Assembly (NCBI GenBank): GCA_000437435.1
Contig: FR899626.1
Span: forward strand, 125,001 to 189,000
Source: Clostridium sp. CAG:768
GTDB taxonomy: Bacteria; Cyanobacteriota; Vampirovibrionia; Gastranaerophilales; Gastranaerophilaceae
DNA: 64,000 nucleotides
Direction of reading: 5' to 3'
The position numbers and the translations under genes are program-made. A model generated the notes under the pieces. It was not told the DNA's origin. It did not search any database and worked only from the letters and a program-made list of their open reading frames with translations. Of the stretch, positions 50,990 through 61,400 are shown piece by piece; within the stretch, counting starts at the first letter, position 1, and every line of letters starts with the position of its first letter.

Positions 50990-52771
50990 TTAAACTAGAT
51001 TTTCAACATCTTCGCATACCTTGGTTGGTAGAATAAAACCAAAAGTTGAGCCTTGACCTAATGCTGATTTAACAAATACTTTTCCATTGTGATATTTTTC
51101 TATTGTTTGTTTAACTAAATGAAGACCTAGGCCTGTTCCTTTTACAGTGTGAATATTATTTTCTACTCTATAAAATCTGTCAAAAATCTTTTTTTGATGT
51201 TCTGGAGCAATACCACAACCTTGATCAGTTACAGTTACGATTACATCATCGTTATCTTTTTTTAATTCTACTTTAATTTCTCCATTTTCCGGGGAATATT
51301 TTATAGCATTTGATAAAAAGTTTGTAAGTGCTCTTTCAATACCATCGTAGTTGAATAAAAATTCTTGAATATTTTCTTCTTTTTTTACACTGATTGTAAG
51401 ATTGTGTTCTTTAGTTAAAGCTTGGACTTGACTTATACAATTATCGACTACTTCATAGATACTGTTTAAAGATTTTTCCATTTGAGCATTTGCTTCCATT
51501 CTTGAAAAATCTAGGATATCATTAACCATTCTGTTTAATCTTATTATTTCCTGATTAATTGTTCCTATAAATTCTTTTTGTGTATCATAGTCAAATTCAT
51601 TACCGTAGTTGTATAATGTGTCAATGTAACTTCTTAGAACAGTAACAGGTGTTCTTAATTCATGAGAAACGTTTGAAATAAATGTAGATCTCATAGCATC
51701 CATTTCAGCTTCTTTAGTCATATCGATAAGGACAATTATGTATCCGACGTAATCTTTGTTTCTTGTAAACATTGGAGAAATTATGGATTTTATAACTCTT
51801 TTATCAACTTGAATGCTGAATTCTAGTGGTTTATTTTCCATAATTTCAATTGGTGTATCTTTAAATTCTTCAATCTTATCTTTAAAGCAGTAATTGCCTT
51901 CTGTATCTATATAGTTTTGAATTTTCATATTGAGCATTTGATTTTCATCAAGCTCAAGTAATTTGTGTGCGTGATTATTTATCAACACAACATTGTCATT
52001 GTTATCACATACAACAACTCCGTTTGCAATACTCATTAATACTGCTTCTAACTTGTTTCTTTCGAGTGTTAATTGTTCAATATTTTGTTCTTCATATAAA
52101 TGAAGCCTATTAGACATATTATTGAATGCATTAAATAATTCTTTAACTTCAGAACTTACATCTTTATCTTGGATTGTATAGCCAAACTCTCCTGTTGAAA
52201 TTCTTTGTACTCCGTTATGTAAAATTCTTAATTCTCTAGTGATTAAATAAGTATTAATAAGGATTACAAAAGCAAAAACAACCCATGCAACTGTAAATAC
52301 AAATAATAGAGATGCTCTTGTTGTAGTTGAAATTTGACTTATAATATTTCCTGATAGTCCTACTGTAACTGATCCTACACTATTACCTTTAGCTGTAATT
52401 ATTGGGGAACTAACAATTATATTAGGGTTCTTGGGAGATATTTGAGAATTCCCATTAGCTTTGTATATTAATTTCCCGCTTGAATCTCTAAATTCTATAA
52501 AAATAATATCACTGTGAGATTCAACAATAGTATCGGCATGAGATTTTAAAGTTTCAATAACTTGATTTTTGGGAGATTTGCTTACAAGCTCACTACATTC
52601 TATAGCTAATGCTTTTGATACTATTTGTCCAAAATTTTGGTATCCGTAATTTAATTTTTTTTGTATATTAAAAATCGCAAATACAGCAATTGCAACTATT
52701 AGGATTGTGCTTAATAAAAGCCCAGAAATTATTAATCTATTTTGTGTCGTCAAACTAATTTGTTTAGCCAT
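50990..52771 (-). CDS. Membrane sensor histidine kinase (PhoR-like)
   Basis: 593 residues: membrane helix 1 (12-34), extracytoplasmic sensor of ~115 residues, helix 2 (~152-175), HAMP, PAS (EAVLMSIANGVVVCDNNDNV...), HisKA SNVSHELRTPVTVLRS with phospho-acceptor His370, then HATPase boxes NFLSNAIKYSPENGEI, VTDQGCGIAPEHQKKIFDRFYR and GTGLGLHLVKQTIEKY. No response regulator is adjacent, so the partner is elsewhere. Start ATG 52771 follows a TG-G-TATAAT box by six bases. Confidence 0.94.
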   Translation of the reverse strand: MAKQISLTTQNRLIISGLLLSTILIVAIAVFAIFNIQKKLNYGYQNFGQIVSKALAIECSELVSKSPKNQVIETLKSHADTIVESHSDIIFIEFRDSSGKLIYKANGNSQISPKNPNIIVSSPIITAKGNSVGSVTVGLSGNIISQISTTTRASLLFVFTVAWVVFAFVILINTYLITRELRILHNGVQRISTGEFGYTIQDKDVSSEVKELFNAFNNMSNRLHLYEEQNIEQLTLERNKLEAVLMSIANGVVVCDNNDNVVLINNHAHKLLELDENQMLNMKIQNYIDTEGNYCFKDKIEEFKDTPIEIMENKPLEFSIQVDKRVIKSIISPMFTRNKDYVGYIIVLIDMTKEAEMDAMRSTFISNVSHELRTPVTVLRSYIDTLYNYGNEFDYDTQKEFIGTINQEIIRLNRMVNDILDFSRMEANAQMEKSLNSIYEVVDNCISQVQALTKEHNLTISVKKEENIQEFLFNYDGIERALTNFLSNAIKYSPENGEIKVELKKDNDDVIVTVTDQGCGIAPEHQKKIFDRFYRVENNIHTVKGTGLGLHLVKQTIEKYHNGKVFVKSALGQGSTFGFILPTKVCEDVENLV

Positions 52772-52786
52772 AAAAATATTATACCA
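52769..52786 (-). promoter_or_regulatory. Extended -10 promoter of histidine kinase, predicted leaderless
   Basis: Minus strand TG-G-TATAAT (52783-52778), then six bases (attttt), then ATG 52771. No ribosome site. Confidence 0.6.
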
Positions 52787-52813
52787 CTTTATTTAAGATA
52801 GGCAAGTTATTTG

Positions 52814-52849
52814 TTGACAACTTATAATGGATATGTTAACCTTTTAAGG
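52814..52849 (+). promoter_or_regulatory. Candidate promoter of glycosyltransferase-like gene
   Basis: TTGACA (52814-52819), 17-base spacer, TAACCT (52837-52842). The -35 is perfect, the -10 poor; predicted start near 52849. Confidence 0.35.
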
Positions 52850-52867
52850 TAATTTGGATGTTGATTG

Positions 52868-53803
52868 ATGAAGAAAATTTTTTATGTAATTGGGTACAAC
52901 GGTGGTGGCGGTGGAATTGGAGCTATTTATTTCCAAACTTTAGCATTCATTATTTATGCTTTAAATAAAGGCTATATTCCTATTGTTGATATGCAACATT
53001 ATTATAATCAATATTTTAAGGATGGGAGAGTATATAAAGATAATTCTTGGGAATACTTTTTTGAGCAACCCTGTGGATATACATTAAATGATTTGGATGA
53101 TGATTCTGAAATTATAATATCAAAGCCATCTGATATATCTGGTGGAATAAATTTAAATTTATTTTTAAGAAATATTCCTAGAAGTAGAGTAATATATAAG
53201 GATTACTTTAATAAAGTAAAATTTAATAAAAGTATAGAAAAATATTTAAAAGATAGTTATCAAGAAATAATTGGTGGTGAGCAAGAAGTTCTTGGAATTT
53301 TGTGTAGAGGTACAGATTATGTAAATAATAAACCATATGCTCATCCTGTACAGCCAGATCCTAAGGTTATTATTAATAAAGCAAAGGAGTTATTAAAAAA
53401 GTATAATTATAAAAAAATTTGGTTAGCTACTGAAGATAATAATATTTATAATATGTTTAGAGAAGAATTTGGAGATATGTTGATTGATAATCCTCAATAC
53501 CGTTTTTCTGATACTTCGCATTTTTATTTAGCAGATGTAAAAATAGATAGAGAAAACCATTCCTATAATTTAGGAAAAGAATATTTAAGAACTCTTTATA
53601 TTTTATCAAAATGTAAATATATTATAGGTGGTAGAACTGCAGGTATTGTTTTTACATGGATTATTTCTAATGGATTTCTAAATCAGAAATATGTTTGTAT
53701 TTGGAATTTAGGTTTTTATAGGATTAAGTTATTGAAAAGATTAAAAGCTAAAATTAAAGGTAATTTAGATCCTATATATATTAGTGATAGAGATAATCAA
53801 TAA
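52868..53803 (+). CDS. Fucosyltransferase-like surface polysaccharide protein
   Basis: 311 residues. The N-terminus FYVIGYNGGGGGIGAIYFQTLAF with a Gly-rich loop and the later LGILCRGTDYVNNKPYAHPVQPD, IWLATEDNNIYNMFREEFGD and KYIIGGRTAGIVFTWIIS resemble fucosyltransferase-type (GT-B) enzymes that act on surface glycans; the RGTDY stretch matches the 'HxRRGDY'-like donor motif loosely. No signal; probably cytoplasmic. Isolated from other glycan genes. Its AT-rich composition and Asn/Tyr-rich coding differ somewhat from neighbours, as often seen for surface-polysaccharide genes. Confidence 0.6.
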   Translation: MKKIFYVIGYNGGGGGIGAIYFQTLAFIIYALNKGYIPIVDMQHYYNQYFKDGRVYKDNSWEYFFEQPCGYTLNDLDDDSEIIISKPSDISGGINLNLFLRNIPRSRVIYKDYFNKVKFNKSIEKYLKDSYQEIIGGEQEVLGILCRGTDYVNNKPYAHPVQPDPKVIINKAKELLKKYNYKKIWLATEDNNIYNMFREEFGDMLIDNPQYRFSDTSHFYLADVKIDRENHSYNLGKEYLRTLYILSKCKYIIGGRTAGIVFTWIISNGFLNQKYVCIWNLGFYRIKLLKRLKAKIKGNLDPIYISDRDNQ

Positions 53804-53808
53804 TTATA

Positions 53809-54276
53809 TTATGTAATATCTGCAATATTATATTCTATGATTTTTTTTAAGTCATTTAGACTCATTTCTACTTGGTAACCTATTTTCCCAGCACTAAAGA
53901 TTATTGTATCAAAATTTTGAGCGCTAGTATCAATTGTTGTTGTGAAAAATTTTTTCATTCCAATTGGAGAACACCCACCATGAATGTATCCTGTCAAAGG
54001 TAAAAGTTCTTTAGATTTTATCATTTCAACTGATTTTTCACCTACAGCTTTTGCTGCTTTTTTCAAATCTAATTCTTTTGCAACGGGGAGCATAAATACA
54101 TAGTATTTTTTTGACTTGCCAACTGTTACAAGAGTTTTAAATACCATTTCAGGATTTTGATTTAATACAGATGCAACCTCAATTCCGCTGACTGCATCTG
54201 TATTAGCATAACAATAATAATTATAATTTATCTTGAGCTTATCCAGCTCTCTCATTACATTTGTTTTATGTTCCAT
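53809..54276 (-). CDS. ybaK: YbaK/EbsC-type aminoacyl-tRNA deacylase
   Basis: 155 residues of the Cys-tRNA(Pro)/Cys-tRNA(Cys) deacylase family: VASVLNQNPEMVFKTLVTVG, YYVFMLPVAKELDLKKAAKAVGEKSVEM, and GYIHGGCSPIGMKKFF with the conserved Gly-Gly-x-Ser-Pro-x-Gly motif. Hydrolyses tRNA mischarged by prolyl-tRNA synthetase. It starts 10 bases after the flavoprotein stop, with no strong ribosome site, so expression may rely on that operon. Confidence 0.93.
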   Translation of the reverse strand: MEHKTNVMRELDKLKINYNYYCYANTDAVSGIEVASVLNQNPEMVFKTLVTVGKSKKYYVFMLPVAKELDLKKAAKAVGEKSVEMIKSKELLPLTGYIHGGCSPIGMKKFFTTTIDTSAQNFDTIIFSAGKIGYQVEMSLNDLKKIIEYNIADIT

Positions 54277-54286
54277 AAACTGTTAA

Positions 54287-55663
54287 TTATCCACGAGCGC
54301 ATATTGTTCTTGCTGCATGTACGCCAGAAGCTGATGCTTGAATTAGACCTCTTGTAACTCCGGCTCCATCTCCAATTGCGAATAGATTTTTTACGCCTTC
54401 TGTTTCTAATTCATTTGTTAATTTAACTCTAGCAGAATAGAATTTAACTTCAATACCATATAACAATGTGTATCTAGAAGCAGTACCAGGACAAATTTTA
54501 TCTAATGCTTGAAGCATTTCAATAATGCTTGTCATTTGTCTGTATGGAATTACTAAACTTAAATCCCCTGGAGTTGCACAAGTTAAAGTTGGTCTTATTG
54601 TGCTAGCTTTAATTCTTTCAGGAGTAGATCTTCTTCCATCAAGTAAGTCGCCGAATCTTTGAACTAAAATTCCTCCGCCAAGCATATTTGCAAGTCTTGC
54701 AATATGTTGTCCATATTGAATTGGTTCTTTAAACGGTTCTGTGAATTTTTCACTTACAAGTAATGCAAAATTTGTATTGTTAGTTGTTTTTTCAGCATAG
54801 CTGTGACCGTTTACTGTAGAAATACCATTATAGTTTTCTTGAACAACTTCACCATTTGGGTTCATACAGAATGTTCTAACTTCATCACCAAATGTTGGAG
54901 AGTTGTATATTAATTTAGATTCATATAATTTATCTGTTAATGGTTCAAAAACAGGTGCTGGTAATTCTACTCTTACGCCGATATCTACAGCATTATTTAC
55001 CATACCGATTTTATGTTTAGCAAATTCGTGAGTAAGCCAATCTGCACCTTCTCTACCTGGTGCTATAATTGTGTATTCTGCACAAATTGTTTCTCCGTTG
55101 TCTAATTCAATACCTTTTACTTGTTCACATTCAACGATTAATGATTTTGCGGAAACATCATTTATTATTGTAATTCTTTCATTAAGATAATCTTGCATGT
55201 TTTTCAATACATTAAGACTTCTTTCAGTACCTAAATGTCTGACAGGAGAATGCACAAGTTTTAATTCCGCAAGTACAGCTTGTCTTTCAAGTTCTTGGAA
55301 AACTTTCATATCTGTACCAAAAACTTCGTCTGTAGCACCAAAATCAAGATATAATTGATCTGAATATGCAATTAAATCCTCAACTTTTTTTCTGTCCATG
55401 TAATCTACAAGATGACCGCCAACATCAGGTGTAAGAGTTAATTTTCCGTCAGAAAAAGCTCCTGCACCGCCCCAACCGCATAAAAGACCACATTTTTTGC
55501 AAGTTGGACATTTTTCATAGCCTTCACGAAGCAAACATTTTCTATTTTCTATTTTTTGACCTTTTTCTATTAATACAACTTTCCAATCAGGTTTTAATTT
55601 AGTTATTTCTAAAGCAGCAAAAATGCCTGCTGGACCTGCTCCTATGATAGCTACATTATACAT
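54287..55663 (-). CDS. FAD-dependent oxidoreductase
   Basis: 458 residues with the N-terminal dinucleotide motif VAIIGAGPAGIFAALEI and a late FAIGDGAGVTRGLIQASASGVHAAR loop typical of FAD-dependent dehydrogenases. Between them are KCPTCKKCGLLCGWGGAGAFSDGKLTLTPDVGG, with a Cys cluster (CxxCxxC...C) that may hold a metal or Fe-S cluster, and YTIIAPGREGADWL. The family is conserved in anaerobes with no firmly assigned substrate. GGAG site; ybaK follows. Confidence 0.88.
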   Translation of the reverse strand: MYNVAIIGAGPAGIFAALEITKLKPDWKVVLIEKGQKIENRKCLLREGYEKCPTCKKCGLLCGWGGAGAFSDGKLTLTPDVGGHLVDYMDRKKVEDLIAYSDQLYLDFGATDEVFGTDMKVFQELERQAVLAELKLVHSPVRHLGTERSLNVLKNMQDYLNERITIINDVSAKSLIVECEQVKGIELDNGETICAEYTIIAPGREGADWLTHEFAKHKIGMVNNAVDIGVRVELPAPVFEPLTDKLYESKLIYNSPTFGDEVRTFCMNPNGEVVQENYNGISTVNGHSYAEKTTNNTNFALLVSEKFTEPFKEPIQYGQHIARLANMLGGGILVQRFGDLLDGRRSTPERIKASTIRPTLTCATPGDLSLVIPYRQMTSIIEMLQALDKICPGTASRYTLLYGIEVKFYSARVKLTNELETEGVKNLFAIGDGAGVTRGLIQASASGVHAARTICARG

Positions 55664-55773
55664 TTCATATCTCCATATCTATATTTTACCAAACCAATTA
55701 ACTATATCTTAAACAAAATAATATTTAAAGTGTTTGTGAAGTATTTGTTAAGAGAGTAACAGTTAATCTTATT

Positions 55774-57096
55774 TTATTTTTTTGTTAGTTTAGCATGTTT
55801 TATATTCATTATTAACTCTTTTATCTCATCACAATCATATAATTGTTTTGCTTGTTGAGCATATTCCATAGCTTTATCATATTTTTTTGTATTCATATAG
55901 ATTGCAGACATATTGTATAGAATCAAATATTTTTCATTATCAGATGTCGCAAGTTCATATCCTTTTTCTAATGCTTTTATTGCGTCTTTATATTTATTAA
56001 GTTCTGCATATGCAATTCCCATATCAATATAGCCTCCAGCTATATTTGGAGCATTTTTTACATAATTTTGAGCTTCTTTTAATTTTCTTAAAGATATTTG
56101 ATTAGATGTACCTAAAATAATTGGGGCATAAATTTGACCTTTTGTATCAAGTTCTTCTATAGGTGTATTTGATATATCAGGAAACATTTTATATAGTAAT
56201 TTTATGGTATTAATATCTTTTGATGATAAATATTGAAATGAACTTCTATATGGTGCATAAAAGTTACTATCATTGTCTGTTGCCATATACATTAAATCTT
56301 CTGAACTGTAACTATGTCCCATTATCCCTAGTGCGTGTCCAATTTCATGTAAAATAGTATTATACAATTCTTTGTCTGAGAAAAAATTGCCAAATGGGTC
56401 TTTAGAATATAAAATTATTGTCATATTATATAGAGTTGAATCTTTATAAGTCGGAGTTGTATATCCTACGACATATTTACAATTTTTTTCAGAACACAAA
56501 TTACCTGGAGGATCGCTAATTTTTATAATTATATTTGCTTCTTTTGTTGAATTTGTAGTATCAAAAGTTACAAAATTGGTGGTTGCTTGCCATTGTGCAA
56601 ATGCTTTTAATATTTCATTATTGTAATATGAAGGGATTCCAGATTGAGATGTATTGATAATTGCTATTTTAAGAGGGAATTTTGATGCATCCCATCTTAT
56701 TATGCCTTTATCAAGAGGAACTTGTTCAATATAATTATCTCCAATATATGAAATTATATTATTTCGCCAATTTGTAATTGTTCTTTCTGCAATTTGTTGT
56801 GCACTATCTTTTTGAGAACTTGACGCCAATTCAAAAATTTCTTTTTGAACTATTAAAGTTGGCTTAAGATGTGTTAGGGTTTTTACGTAAAAATATCGGT
56901 AATCTTTATTTCGTTTGTTAATCTTATATGCATTTTTTAAGTATTTATGTGCTTTTGCATATTCTTGTTTATTATATTCTTTTTGTCCTTGCCAGTAAAA
57001 ATATGATGGCATAAGTTTAAATACAATTCCAAATATAATTGCAAATGTACAAATTAGTATTGTAAATTGCCTATCATTGTTATTTGTTTGGCTCAT
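55774..57096 (-). CDS. TPR-matrixin: membrane-anchored M10A-like metallopeptidase
   Basis: 440 residues. The N-terminal signal anchor (FTILICTFAIIFGIVFKLM) is followed by a TPR-like unit (EYNKQEYAKAHKYLKNAYKIN), a matrixin domain with HEIGHALGIMGH at about 247-258 and a Met-turn-type MYMATD, then C-terminal TPRs (GYIDMGIAYAELNKYKDAIKALEKGY, YNMSAIYMNTKKYDKAMEYA). Zinc-dependent, probably acting on extracytoplasmic proteins. ATG 57096 overlaps scpB by 17 bases; GGGA site lies inside scpB. Confidence 0.88.
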   Translation of the reverse strand: MSQTNNNDRQFTILICTFAIIFGIVFKLMPSYFYWQGQKEYNKQEYAKAHKYLKNAYKINKRNKDYRYFYVKTLTHLKPTLIVQKEIFELASSSQKDSAQQIAERTITNWRNNIISYIGDNYIEQVPLDKGIIRWDASKFPLKIAIINTSQSGIPSYYNNEILKAFAQWQATTNFVTFDTTNSTKEANIIIKISDPPGNLCSEKNCKYVVGYTTPTYKDSTLYNMTIILYSKDPFGNFFSDKELYNTILHEIGHALGIMGHSYSSEDLMYMATDNDSNFYAPYRSSFQYLSSKDINTIKLLYKMFPDISNTPIEELDTKGQIYAPIILGTSNQISLRKLKEAQNYVKNAPNIAGGYIDMGIAYAELNKYKDAIKALEKGYELATSDNEKYLILYNMSAIYMNTKKYDKAMEYAQQAKQLYDCDEIKELIMNIKHAKLTKK

Positions 57097-57601
57097 TATC
57101 TTTTATCCCTTTATCAATTTCAAGTATTTTTGCAAGGGAGCGGGTGTCACCTTTTAATTTAAAATATTCTGCAAATTTTGGTGTTGTCTTTAGGTTAAAA
57201 CTTCTACCATTTTTATCTCTAGTTTTTGATACTAGTCCTTTTTCTACAAGTTCTTGCACATGATCGTATGCAGTAGAGCCTCTTAATTCTTTTAAATCTG
57301 TTTGTCGAATAGGCTCTTTTAATGCAATTACAGAAAGAGTTCTTAGTACAGCAGGTTTTAAATCAACAGGGCAAAGTAATTCAACTAAATCCATATAATC
57401 TTCTTTAACTTGAAGAATATATCCGTTTTCGTCATCAATTTCCAAAGCTCCATCACGAGAGGAGTAATCCATAATTAGTTCTAAGATAGCTTCTTCAATA
57501 GTTTCTGTTTCTTCACCTAATATATTTGCGATTTCGTCCAGTGAAACTGCACGAGCTGTAATAAACAACACAGCTTCAATTCTGGATTTCAACTGTTCCA
57601 T
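57080..57601 (-). CDS. scpB: Condensin accessory protein ScpB
   Basis: 173 residues of tandem winged-helix domains: LKSRIEAVLFITARAVSLDEIANILGE, then VLRTLSVIALKEPIRQTDLKELRGSTAYDHVQELVEKGLVSKTRDKNGRS. Binds the SMC-ScpA kleisin ring. AGAGGA site. Last of smc-scpA-scpB, and its end overlaps the matrixin gene, which is probably co-transcribed though functionally unrelated. Confidence 0.95.
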   Translation of the reverse strand: MEQLKSRIEAVLFITARAVSLDEIANILGEETETIEEAILELIMDYSSRDGALEIDDENGYILQVKEDYMDLVELLCPVDLKPAVLRTLSVIALKEPIRQTDLKELRGSTAYDHVQELVEKGLVSKTRDKNGRSFNLKTTPKFAEYFKLKGDTRSLAKILEIDKGIKDNEPNK

Positions 57602-57631
57602 TTTTTTATCCTCTTTAGCAATTTTTGTTCG

Positions 57632-58456
57632 TTATTCACTCGTTTCAAGTTGCTCCTGCTTTTCTTCTCCTTTTACAACATATAAATCTGAATAAAATTC
57701 ATCTTGTTGTAATTCATAATCACTTTCAGCAGTTAAAAATAGTAATGCTATATATGCACTTATTTTGTCCATACCTAAAAGTGTTAATTCATTCAATTCA
57801 ATTTTTTCGTTTTTTTCAAAGATCTGACCTAAATTTTCTTTAAGAGTCAAGACACAACTTTCAATATATTCTTCATGTGCAAGATTAACAATATCATCAG
57901 GAGTTAATCTTGAATATGATTGAACACGTCTTTTTGCTCTTTCATGAGCACTTTTTAAAGATTGTTTTTGTTCTAATTTTTCATAAAATTCTAATTGTCT
58001 AATCAAATCTTTCAATGTAACAACACGATTATGATTTAATCTGACACTAGTACGTCTTTGAAGAACTTCATCAATAGATATTACGTTGTTCGTTGGTATA
58101 TAATCTTCTTCGCCATAATCTACAATAAATCCGTCATCGTCGTATTCAATATTTGGTTCTTCTTGTTCAAATTGCATTATATCAATGCCTTCTAAGACAT
58201 TTGATTTTAATTTTAAAAGAACTGCAGCAAATAAAAAAGTTCTTCCTGTTACTCTTAAATTTTGGGATTTCATTTGTACCATATGAGCAAGATATTTATC
58301 TGTAACATCGACAATGTCAATATTCCAAGGGTCAATTTTTCCAGCTTTAGCCATATCAACAAGAATGCCAATCCCTTCACTTTTGGGTTTGCCATCTTTT
58401 GATAAACCTAAATCAGGTAAATCTAAATTATAATTTAATGCTGCCTCTGTACTCAT
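57632..58456 (-). CDS. scpA: Condensin kleisin ScpA
   Basis: 274 residues. IDPWNIDIVDVTDKYLAHMV and FLFAAVLLKLKSNVLEG are the kleisin N-terminal signature; the C-terminal winged helix ends ISAYIALLFLTAESDYELQQDEFYSDLYVVK. A long acidic central linker (~85-125). Bridges the SMC heads. It starts seven bases after the smc stop, with a GGAT site tight against the ATG, so translation may be coupled. Confidence 0.95.
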   Translation of the reverse strand: MSTEAALNYNLDLPDLGLSKDGKPKSEGIGILVDMAKAGKIDPWNIDIVDVTDKYLAHMVQMKSQNLRVTGRTFLFAAVLLKLKSNVLEGIDIMQFEQEEPNIEYDDDGFIVDYGEEDYIPTNNVISIDEVLQRRTSVRLNHNRVVTLKDLIRQLEFYEKLEQKQSLKSAHERAKRRVQSYSRLTPDDIVNLAHEEYIESCVLTLKENLGQIFEKNEKIELNELTLLGMDKISAYIALLFLTAESDYELQQDEFYSDLYVVKGEEKQEQLETSE

Positions 58457-58463
58457 ATCCTAA

Positions 58464-61400
58464 TTATTCGTCCCTTAGTTTTATACCTGTAACTTTAGTA
58501 ATACCTTTTTCTTTTTGAGTAACACCTAAAGTTCTATTAGCTGATTCTATCATAGGTCGCCTATGACTAACTACTATAAATTGCGTATCTTTTGACTGGT
58601 TCTGCACCATTTGGGCGATACGTTCAACGTTCATTGTATCTAAACTTGCATCCACTTCATCAAATGCATAGAATGGTGATGGCATATATCTTTGTATTGC
58701 AAATACAAATGCAAGTGCAGTTAAAGATTTTTCGCCACCTGACATACTCTCTAATCTTTGAAGTTTTTTATCTCTTGGTTGAGCTTCAATAGTCATACCG
58801 CCAGATAAAGGATCATCTGGACATTCAAGTTTTAATTCTCCTTCACCTTCAGATAATTGATGGAATACTTCTTTAAAGTTTTCATTTATGTGATTATAAG
58901 TTTTCATAAATGTTTCTTTTTTTAATTGTTCATAGCCTTGCATTCTTTCAAGAATTTCTTTTCTTTCTTTAGAAAGTGTCTCAATTTGTTCTTTTAATTC
59001 ACTTTGACGGGAAAGCACTTCATCGTATGCTGCTAGGGCTCTCATATTTACATCGCCTAATTCTGTCATTTTCTTTTCTAGACGTTGAATTTTTGAAGTA
59101 ATTTCATCAATTGATATTTCAACAGGCTCAAGTTTACCTATGTCTTCTCCAGCATCTTCTAGTTCTTTTTTTGCAGTTTCTAATTGTGGTTCTAATTCTC
59201 TTCTACGAGCTTTAAAAGATTCAATTTGTTCTGCAATTCTTTCAATATCTGAAATTTTAATATGTTTTTGTTTTTCAAGATCTATTAAGTTTTCTTTGAT
59301 TTCATCTCGTTCTTTTAATAATTTACCGAGTTTTTCTTCTATTTGGGCAATTTGTTCATGCAGATTTTCCATTTTTTTGTTCAAATCCACAATATCATTT
59401 TTGTAACGAGTTTTGTCTTCTTCTAATTTAACGTTAGTATGCTCAATATTTGTAATTTCTTCTTCTTTTGTTTCGATAAGATTTTGATGGAAAGCAATTT
59501 GACGATTAAGTTCGTTTTTGTCATTATCAGCTGTCATCAATTTAGTTTGTAAACGCTTTATTTCAGATTCTACACCTTCTGTTTTTTCTTTCAAATCTTT
59601 TAAGTCTTGATCATTAATAAGTTTTTCAACTTCATCAATTTCTTCTTGACAAACAGCCATATCATCATAGATTTTGACATTTTGTTCTTCAAGTTTGTCA
59701 AGTTTTTTGTTTAATTCAACAATTTTAGGTTCTGTTTGTGCAATGAAATCTGATTTTTCTTTTAAAATATTTTCGCTATTTTCATAGTTGCGATTCATAT
59801 TTTCAAGTTCACCTTTAGATTTCGAATATTCAGTCATTGAATCTGAATATTTGCTTCTTACATCTTCAAGTTTATCTTCCAATGCTGTTTTTTTATTTTC
59901 TAAAGAACCTAATTTTTGTTCCATTTCTTTAAGGCGATCTTTGAATTTATTAAGTTCATCATCATCATTTTGACTAAAACTTAATCCAGTTCTTAATCTT
60001 GTACCACCGGTCATTGAACCTGATTTTTCTAATAGTTCTCCTTGAAGAGTTACCATTCTGTATTTGCCGATAAGTTTTTTTGCACATTCAATGTCTTCAA
60101 CGACAATTGTGTCACCTACTGCATAGAAAAATGCGTCAATATATTCATCGTCAAAATCTACAAGGTTGATCGCAAAATCAATTACTCCTTTATCTTTAGG
60201 TAGTTGCAAGCGTGTTGGAGCTTTTTTGATTTTGTTTAACGGAATAAAAGTAGCTCGTCCTGCATTTGAAGATTTTAAAAGTTCAATTGCGACAGATGCA
60301 ACATGTTCATCATCAACTACAACGTGCGCCATTCTTCCACCGAATGCTACTTCCATTGCAACTGCATATTCTTTGTCTACTGTACCTAATTGTGCTAAAG
60401 GTGCATGAACTCCTCTTAATTTAGCATTCATAATGGTATCAATAGCACGACCAAAGTTAGCATCTTCAGCAGCTTGTTTTTTAGCTTCCATTGTAGATAT
60501 TTTTCTATATGCCATTTGAATGTTATAATTCAAGTCGTTGATTTCATTTTTTGTTACATCTAAGTCATGGAGTGTATTTTGTTGAATGATTTTAAAATCA
60601 CTCATTTCTTTTTGTAACTGTTCAACAAGAGTTTTTTTCAAATCTTGGTTAGCCGCAAAATTAGCTTTCATTTCGTTTAATTCTTCTAATTTTGCTTTAG
60701 CTTCGTCTAATTCTTTTTGAAGATTTTTTAAATCATTTTCTAAAGGAAGTTTTGTTTGAATTAGTTTAGTTTCTTCATCTTTTAAATTTTCAAGCTTTTT
60801 GCGTAAATTGTTTCGTTTTTCAATATGTTGATCTGCAGTGGCATTAAGCCCTGTCATATCTTCTAATATCTTTTTTAATTCAGCATCTTTTTCTTTGATG
60901 TTTGAATTAATTATATTGATTTCATCATTTTTAAGTTGGATTTTTAGTTTAAAATCTTCAATTTTCTTTTTAAAACCTTCAATCCCATTTTTTGCATTTT
61001 CTATTGATCTTAAGCCGTCATGAATTTGTTTATCAGCGTAATTTGAAGCATTATTTTTTCTGTCGATTTCACCTTTTATAGCTTCTTCTTGCTTTTTTAA
61101 TTCAATTTGTTGAGCTTCGCCTTTTTCTTTTACAAGTTCTGAAATTTCATTATATTTTTCATTAACGAGTTTTAATCTTTCATCAAGATCTTTGCTGTTT
61201 AATTCTTCTTCTTTTTTCTTTTTTGTAAATTCAAGAATATTTTCATGTGCTTTTTCAAGGTTCTTTTTAATATCAAAGAAGCGAACTTTATTAATTTGAC
61301 TTTCAAGCCCTTGTTTTTCTTCTCTTAATTTTTGGTATTTTAGAGCAACTTCTCGTTCTTCTTTTAGCTGTTCTAATCTGTTATCAACTTCATTCAAAAT

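Noticed and set aside
58592..61023. Several 60-90 residue plus-strand ORFs within smc
   Set aside because: Antisense shadows of coiled-coil codons (Ser/Phe/Leu-rich), with no ribosome sites.
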